Part shown: positions 58,401 to 64,000 of the stretch, piece by piece
How the letters are laid out: the number at the start of each line of letters is the position of its first letter
How positions within the stretch are numbered: position 1 is the stretch's first letter
Source: Istiophorus platypterus
Taxonomy: Eukaryota > Chordata > Actinopteri > Istiophoriformes > Istiophoridae
Direction: 5' to 3'
Length of the DNA stretch: 64,000 bases
Assembly: GCA_016859345.1 (NCBI GenBank)
Contig: CM029111.1
Location: 18,245,214 to 18,309,213 of the forward strand
The notes under the pieces: generated by a model
What the model saw: only the letters and a program-made list of their open reading frames with translations
What the model was told of the DNA's origin: nothing
The model's database searches: none
Position numbers and translations under genes: made by a program

Positions 58401-59771
58401 GACTGACTCAGTTTACGTCTAAAAAACGAATACACTTTTATGAAATAAAACAGAACATGGAGCTGTCGTTTCACACAAATTGCCGTACTCTGCTAAATAA
58501 ATTGAGATGAGACTAGAAGTTAGTATATTTTTGTGGCCCACCACCTCTGATAAATATTTTTCTTGGATAAACCGTGATTTCCCTTCATGATTTGGTTTGA
58601 TCAAAAACTGTTTGTCTCTGCTCGAAGGAGCAAAGCCTTTTGGGTGAATGTTGACTCACCTTGACAGATACAAATGTAAACTGGCTCTAGTTTTGCCCCT
58701 GGTGATATTAAACCCAACCTGTTGAAAACAAATCTTTAAATAGTGTCTGTGAAAGGAGAGATCACTATCATCATAAGTCTTATGTGTGTGCCTGAGGGTA
58801 ATTCATCTGTGATTTTACCTTGATAACTCTCAAATCCCTCTATTTCCTCATCCATCCTTTTCTTCACGAGGACAACCTGAACTCCCCCTTCTCCTCCCTC
58901 CCCCTTATCACTCGCCCTCCTACCCCCTGGTCTTGATTAATTATGGAATTTGCCCCGGCTGTCTGTCATAATAAGGGAAGGAGAAAACACATGAAAACAG
59001 GAGTGAATCAGGGACATTGGGAAAGTCAAGGTCAAGGAAGAGGAAACCTCCCACCTTTGTCCTCCTGCCCTCCCTTTCAGGCCCCTATGTGTTGTTTCGT
59101 TTTATTTTTAATCATTTTTCTGAGGTTTTTTTTTCTTATTCTTTTATATTCCTTAGTTACTCTCCTCTTTGAATTTGGAAACATTTGGAACATTTCCAGC
59201 ATCATTTTCAAGGCTGCAACATGTCAGCCAAATCTTTATCTGAGGGAGTTTGGAAGCCTCTGAACTTTTTCAGCCCTATCTTATTACTTTGGCAGATTTT
59301 TTCAGAAAAAATCTGGAACAAGTGTGTCACTTTTTAACTATTTGTTGCTTTTGCTTTTTAAGACGTAACTTCTATGTTTGTTTTTGTTTTTTTGTTTTTT
59401 TTAAGGAAATTTAGAGGGCCCCACCCCAAAGAAAGTTGCTGCATTGTCCGTGTGTCAGGTGGGAAAACCCAAATACACCGTTCACGATTTGACCAAACCT
59501 GGTCAAGTGATTCATCAGACAGTTCAGCTGATGTTTTCTAAATTGCACTCGCTGACCCATAAATTGTGGAGGATCACATGTTTCTATTTGTTCCTAGCTC
59601 AACAAGAAAGAAATGAATTGGAGTCTTAATGAAAAGGCTGCAAATGTTATTGAGACTGACTCTGTAATCAGGGAGGTGAAGCTTCCTTAATTAAAAAGTG
59701 AGAGAGAGGGGGTGATTCTGATAGTTGAAGACATGATGAGGGTAGTTGGTTCGCGAAGTCCTGTGTTTCTC

Positions 59772-59992
59772 AACTCGGTATCAGTCGCAATTGTTTCGAA
59801 GTGAACCGACAAAACTCCTGGGGACCGGTGGCAAAGAAACTCAACACGGTGGCATGTTAATGCCCCCAACAACTAGTGGCTTGGTGGGGTAATTGCAGAG
59901 CGACGCCAAAACAGAAGTATAAATGTTCACGACGTCATAGGCCACTTGCGGTGGCTACGCCGTAGGTTAGAAGCAGAAGCAGACGCATAAAT
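59772..59992 (+). mobile_element. MITE-like element, copy 4 (5' truncated)
   Basis: It starts within the family at CTCGGTATCAGTCGCAATTG, then has AAACTCAACACGGTGGCAT, AGAGCGACGCCAAAACAGAA and GTATAAATGTTCACGACGTC, and ends in GAAGCAGACGCATAAAT. The left half is missing. Confidence 0.7.
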
Positions 59993-60633
59993 TGGCTTTA
60001 AACCCAAAGCTGCAGGTATGCTCCAGCAGAACTGGTTGTCAGAGGGTGGAACAGCTTTGGAAACCCCTCCCTCCACACCTTTCGGACATCCTGCTCGTGT
60101 GGGCCGAGTTCGTCCCTCTCTTTAACTTTCTGTATCCAACAATCCAGCATTCACGCCCTCGTCGTGGTGTGATTGTTCATCGGTGCAGGCGTGTGAAAGG
60201 AGCCAGGGTTCAAAGTCGTCTTTCTACCCACCTCTCCCCAACATTTAAACAACACTGCATCTCGCCTCCTTCTGTGACAACTCGCTTCTCGGTGCAGCTG
60301 CTTGGAGCAACTTACTGTATAAACACTTTTGATTTCTGACTTGGTCTGTACCAAACAGTGCGAACCATTTATTTTCTAGTATAATCCAACCCTAATTCTA
60401 ACTTCAGCCCTTCAAATGGCCCTTTGAGGAATGAGAATCAGCTTTTATTGGCCCAGGGCGTTTAGTCGTACACGTAGTCTGACTTTGAGGCAAGGACCTG
60501 ACAAAATGTCCCCACGTTTCAAAAATGTCGTCAATCTCAACGTCTAAAATGTCACAGAGACGGAGGCACAAGAGTAAACACACACCTCTAGAGAGGATGC
60601 TATGCTGTCACCTGAAACATCCAGCAGGAGGGC

Positions 60634-60638
<5 letters not shown>

Positions 60639-60703
<65 letters not shown>
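60639..60703. repeat. (CA)n microsatellite
   Basis: A CA run of about 65 bp with one ATAC interruption near 60677. Confidence 0.97.
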
Positions 60704-63210
60704 GTGCAGGAGTTTCCACATCCGGGGAGGATGTTTAACCATCAGACAGCGTTATGGAACAAGGCATCAATCTACAGAAAAACCCCGAGGATAAACTCTT
60801 CCTCTGGGCCTCTTCTATCTTGCTTCACCTCCCTCTCCTCCTCTTTCTGCTCTGCCCCCCTTCCTTACGCTTTCATCGCCTTTCGCTCTTCCTTACCCTC
60901 GCTCTTTCTGTCTCTCTTTCTTTTTTCAGACTGTGTTCACATTAGCCATATTTGTTGCGGTTTATTCCGTTTCTTTTAAGCACTAGGTTCATTTGAGGGC
61001 TGGCATCAGGAGAAAAAAGGATCTCAGAGCTCAGATGCTAGACGACGCAGGTTTTCCTCCTCCCCGTATGTGGTGATGTCACATGGTTTGTTAGATCATC
61101 TCACTTTTTGTGAGGTTCTCATGGGACCCTGAACACTGCAGATACAAAACAATCACACCCCTCCTTCTTTCCCTCCCTTCTTCTCCTTCTCCTCTATCTT
61201 TTTTTCTCACCCTCCATGTATTTCCCTTCTTCCCTGTCTGTTCTGATAAGAATTCCCTGAGAAAGAGGCCTCAGACTATTTCCATGACAGGAGTCGTCTC
61301 TTATCTCTTCTCTTCCTCTTGCTTCTCCTCCTCCCACTCCTCCTCCTCCTCCTGTCTTCTTCACGTCTGCTTTTCTTTTCTCATTATCTTCAATGCTCTT
61401 CTCATTGTCTTCCCCTTTTAGCTCACACCCTCTTCTCCTTCTCCTCTGTCACCTTGTTTGTTTCTCCTCCACCAGCATGTCTGACATTCCTAGGTCACTC
61501 CGGTTGTTCATGTCAGAATCATTACGAGATCTTTTCATCCACTGATAAATCATGTCCCCTTAAGCAGCACCTAATGCTATGCTTGCTACCTGGTAGCATT
61601 AGCAGGCTAATTAGCGTAGAGACAAAGTTAAGTCCTGCTTTAAAAAATTGCAACAGCTCATTTTACAGAAGCTCAATGAATTCACAAGTAAAAGAAGGGT
61701 TGGCGCCATTTATCCATAGTCTTTGATACCTTGCAAATATGACTCAGCATTTTGTAATTTAGAGAAAGCTAAGAAGATTTCTTTCAAGAGAAAAAAACAT
61801 TTTAGATTTTTTTTCCTACTTCTTTATCTCGCAAATGACTTTGGTGATAGTTTTCTCACTAAAATGTGATAATTCTGTGATTATGAAAAAAAACCCATGA
61901 GATTTCTCATAATTTAGACACAAAAGTCACATCTAATAACATGAGTGAATGACCTCAAAAGCCATAATTACCATAAAAAAGCCTAGATACAGAAGTCGTA
62001 CTTACAAGAAAAATGTCTGTGTTTACATGTAATTGACCTAAATTTTTGTCTTTGGGCTTCGATACCAATAAATCTTGTGACTTGAAATAAAATGGAAATG
62101 ATTTTATTTTTTTCTTTTTCTGTTTGTTTCTTTGGTGTTTTTTTAAACCATTAGAAAAGCTAGTTGTCATAATTTTGAAGGTGACATAAGATTGATCAGG
62201 AATCTTCTTAGCTGGGATCTCTGTCAGCTTCCATAATTCCGTCTCGAGGGGCCATTTGATTCGATTTGATTTTTTTTTTCTTTTTTCCCTGCAGGAAGTC
62301 GGTATTTCCGACTTTTTTGACATTCCCCGAACACAACATATCACCACGTCTTAACCCAGCTTTTCTTTTCCTGCCCTGACATGTCCGAGACTGTACATAT
62401 GGGTCTTTTCTCTGCAGAAACTTTTAACACTTTTCAAACCGGCATGAAGAGGGAAAGAGATAACAACAGAGTCTGTAATCTTTACATTTCTGAAGTGTTT
62501 TTAGACTCGCCGAGATCACTGGCTGAGCGTGTATGGACCAGCTGCATGGATGTATAGGTGTTAAAAGTGTGATCTCTGTACAACTTTAGCCTCTGGGCAG
62601 TTAAAATGCCACCTGGAGAAGTATGTGGTTGGAGTATCAGGTGATTATTGGGAAGGTGCAGGCTGCTATTAGGTACAGTTTTCTAAACATGTTGGATGGG
62701 CTTGCTCTTCCTTTCATTTAGATGCCGTGTAGATAATGTGTGGTTCCAGATGGCCCTCTTCTCTGTCTGGGAAATAAAGATGCTGAACGTACTGACTGCT
62801 AATTAGTGGCCAAGATCATGTTTTAAAGATAGGAAGTTGAGCTTATGTCCCGTTATATCTCTCTTAGCTTAAATAACAGCGGTGGATCATTTTTGGGACA
62901 TAAGAGGCTCACAGGGTATTTATCCCTGGGCTAGTCTGACTCATCGAATTAGACTGTGTATATAAACCTGCCATTGGCCATGTATTTCACACAGCATTCT
63001 CTTCCCCTTTCTATATCTGTGTGTTGCCATTTTCAAAATCGACACTGCTATGGGAAACAACAACAGCAACCTCATAACCTAGAGGCTGAAAATGGGAAGT
63101 TTTGACGAAACTTTGGATTGTGCGATAAGGCAGGCTGGCTTGATTCGTTCCACAAGTGATTATAAAGATCTACAAAGAAAATGTTTACATTTGCTGACTA
63201 AAGACCAATT

Positions 63211-63500
63211 AATGCTCCTGCATTGAACGTACGCCATAGCCTGATATGAACCACCCAGTTGCAGATATTTCAGGAGAACTGACTGCTGTTCAACATCCAT
63301 CAGCTCCTACTACATCGAGATCCACTCAGTTTACTAGCTGTTGTTTCAAAGTGTGACAACAAATTTGTGGAAAACTGCGGCAAAGAAACCCAACTAGAGG
63401 TTTGGTGGTGTAATTGTAAAGTGACACCAACGCAGAAGTATAAATGCTCATGACAGCGTATGACAATTGTGTGGACTTAACGCAGAAGCATAAATCCAGC
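63211..63500 (+). mobile_element. MITE-like element, copy 5 (internally deleted)
   Basis: The left end AATGCTCCTGCATTGAACGT and right end AACGCAGAAGCATAAATCC match the family termini. An internal segment is missing between the CCTGATATGAACCACCC part and GAGAACTGACTGCTGTTCAA. The rest (GAGATCCACTCAGTTTACTA, AGGTTTGGTGGTGTAATTG, GTATAAATGCTCATGACAGC) is in register with the other copies. Confidence 0.75.
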
Positions 63501-64000
63501 ATAACAGGGACGTTCTTGCATATTTTCCTGCTGGTTATGGGTAAATAAAGCCGGAGAGATGGTTTGAACATGGCACGGTTTTGGTCCTGTCCCCCTTTGT
63601 TGCCATAGAGGAGGAGGACCAAGTGAAAACCCTATAGTCAGTTCGGGTAGCTGCAGCGCTGGCCGGACGGGGAATCAGCCTTTTTAATGACAGTGCTCGG
63701 CTTCGTAGTGCAAATGCTCCATGAAAACAAGTTCTCTGCTGACAATATTTTTCCAGTGGCACCATCACTGCATCCTGGGCTTAGTGCTGCCTCACACAAT
63801 GGTGATTGGATCATGGAAATACAAACAAGCAGCTTTTTTTTTTTTTTTTTTATTTCCCCTTTGGGAGAATTACAATGGTTGCAGCCAGACCATTCTCCAG
63901 CACTGAAAAAGTGCCCTGGGCTAACTTTGACATTTGCCAACTTTAAATGTGCGACCTCCCAACCCTTCACCTGGGGCTGACTAAATCCCCATTTCATACC

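Larger units (their letters stand above)
39353..64000 (+). other. lama5: lama5 intron 2 (at least 24.6 kb, runs off the window)
   Basis: No sequence resembling the next lama5 exon was found. The intron holds at least four MITE-like copies, one tRNA-derived SINE, one TTAA-ended element, other dispersed repeats, and many microsatellites and pyrimidine-rich tracts (about 43200-43640, 49800-50090, 60820-60940 and 61150-61460). Open frames within it are repeat-driven or show no homology. A nested gene is not excluded, but none was seen. Confidence 0.6.

Overview
The window is vertebrate nuclear DNA, almost certainly from a percomorph teleost. The evidence is compact GT-AG genes with close homology to known vertebrate proteins, dense CA/GT, TA and CT microsatellites, and several interspersed repeat families typical of spiny-rayed fish. 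All gene models here are read by eye from splice sites and codon continuity. Most open frames elsewhere are repeat-driven or chance.

Layout, all supported genes on the + strand: (1) 570-3138, the last exons of an unidentified protein-coding gene (three phase-1 exons, the middle one an optional-looking 45-nt cassette). An AT- and homopolymer-rich stretch to about 6.45 kb follows, which I read as its likely 3' UTR and flank and which carries a diverged duplicate of a ~350-bp block. (2) 12834-14060, a complete three-exon gene for a small secreted interleukin-17 family cytokine (122 aa). (3) 15676-15953, a 95-bp-arm near-perfect inverted repeat. (4) about 16.5-21.3 kb, the complete ribosomal protein gene rps21 (83 aa, five coding exons after a 5'-UTR exon, with a CpG-rich 5'-TOP-like promoter). 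(5) 22530-22912, a long TTG/CTG trinucleotide repeat. (6) 32764-39352, the first two coding exons of lama5 (laminin alpha-5: signal peptide and start of the laminin N-terminal domain). Its second intron runs at least 24.6 kb to the window end.

The rps21-lama5 linkage matches human 20q13.33, but there the pair is divergently transcribed, whereas here both run in the same direction, so local order or orientation has changed. The IL-17 gene beside them has no mammalian counterpart at that locus that I know of. The genes do not form a functional pathway: one is translation machinery, one basement-membrane structure, one mucosal or inflammatory signalling.

The remainder is intergenic or intronic: a five-copy MITE-like family, two members of a TTAA-ended repeat, a tRNA-derived SINE, other dispersed fish repeats, microsatellites and strand-asymmetric purine/pyrimidine tracts. 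I found no CRISPR array, rRNA, convincing tRNA, or viral gene.
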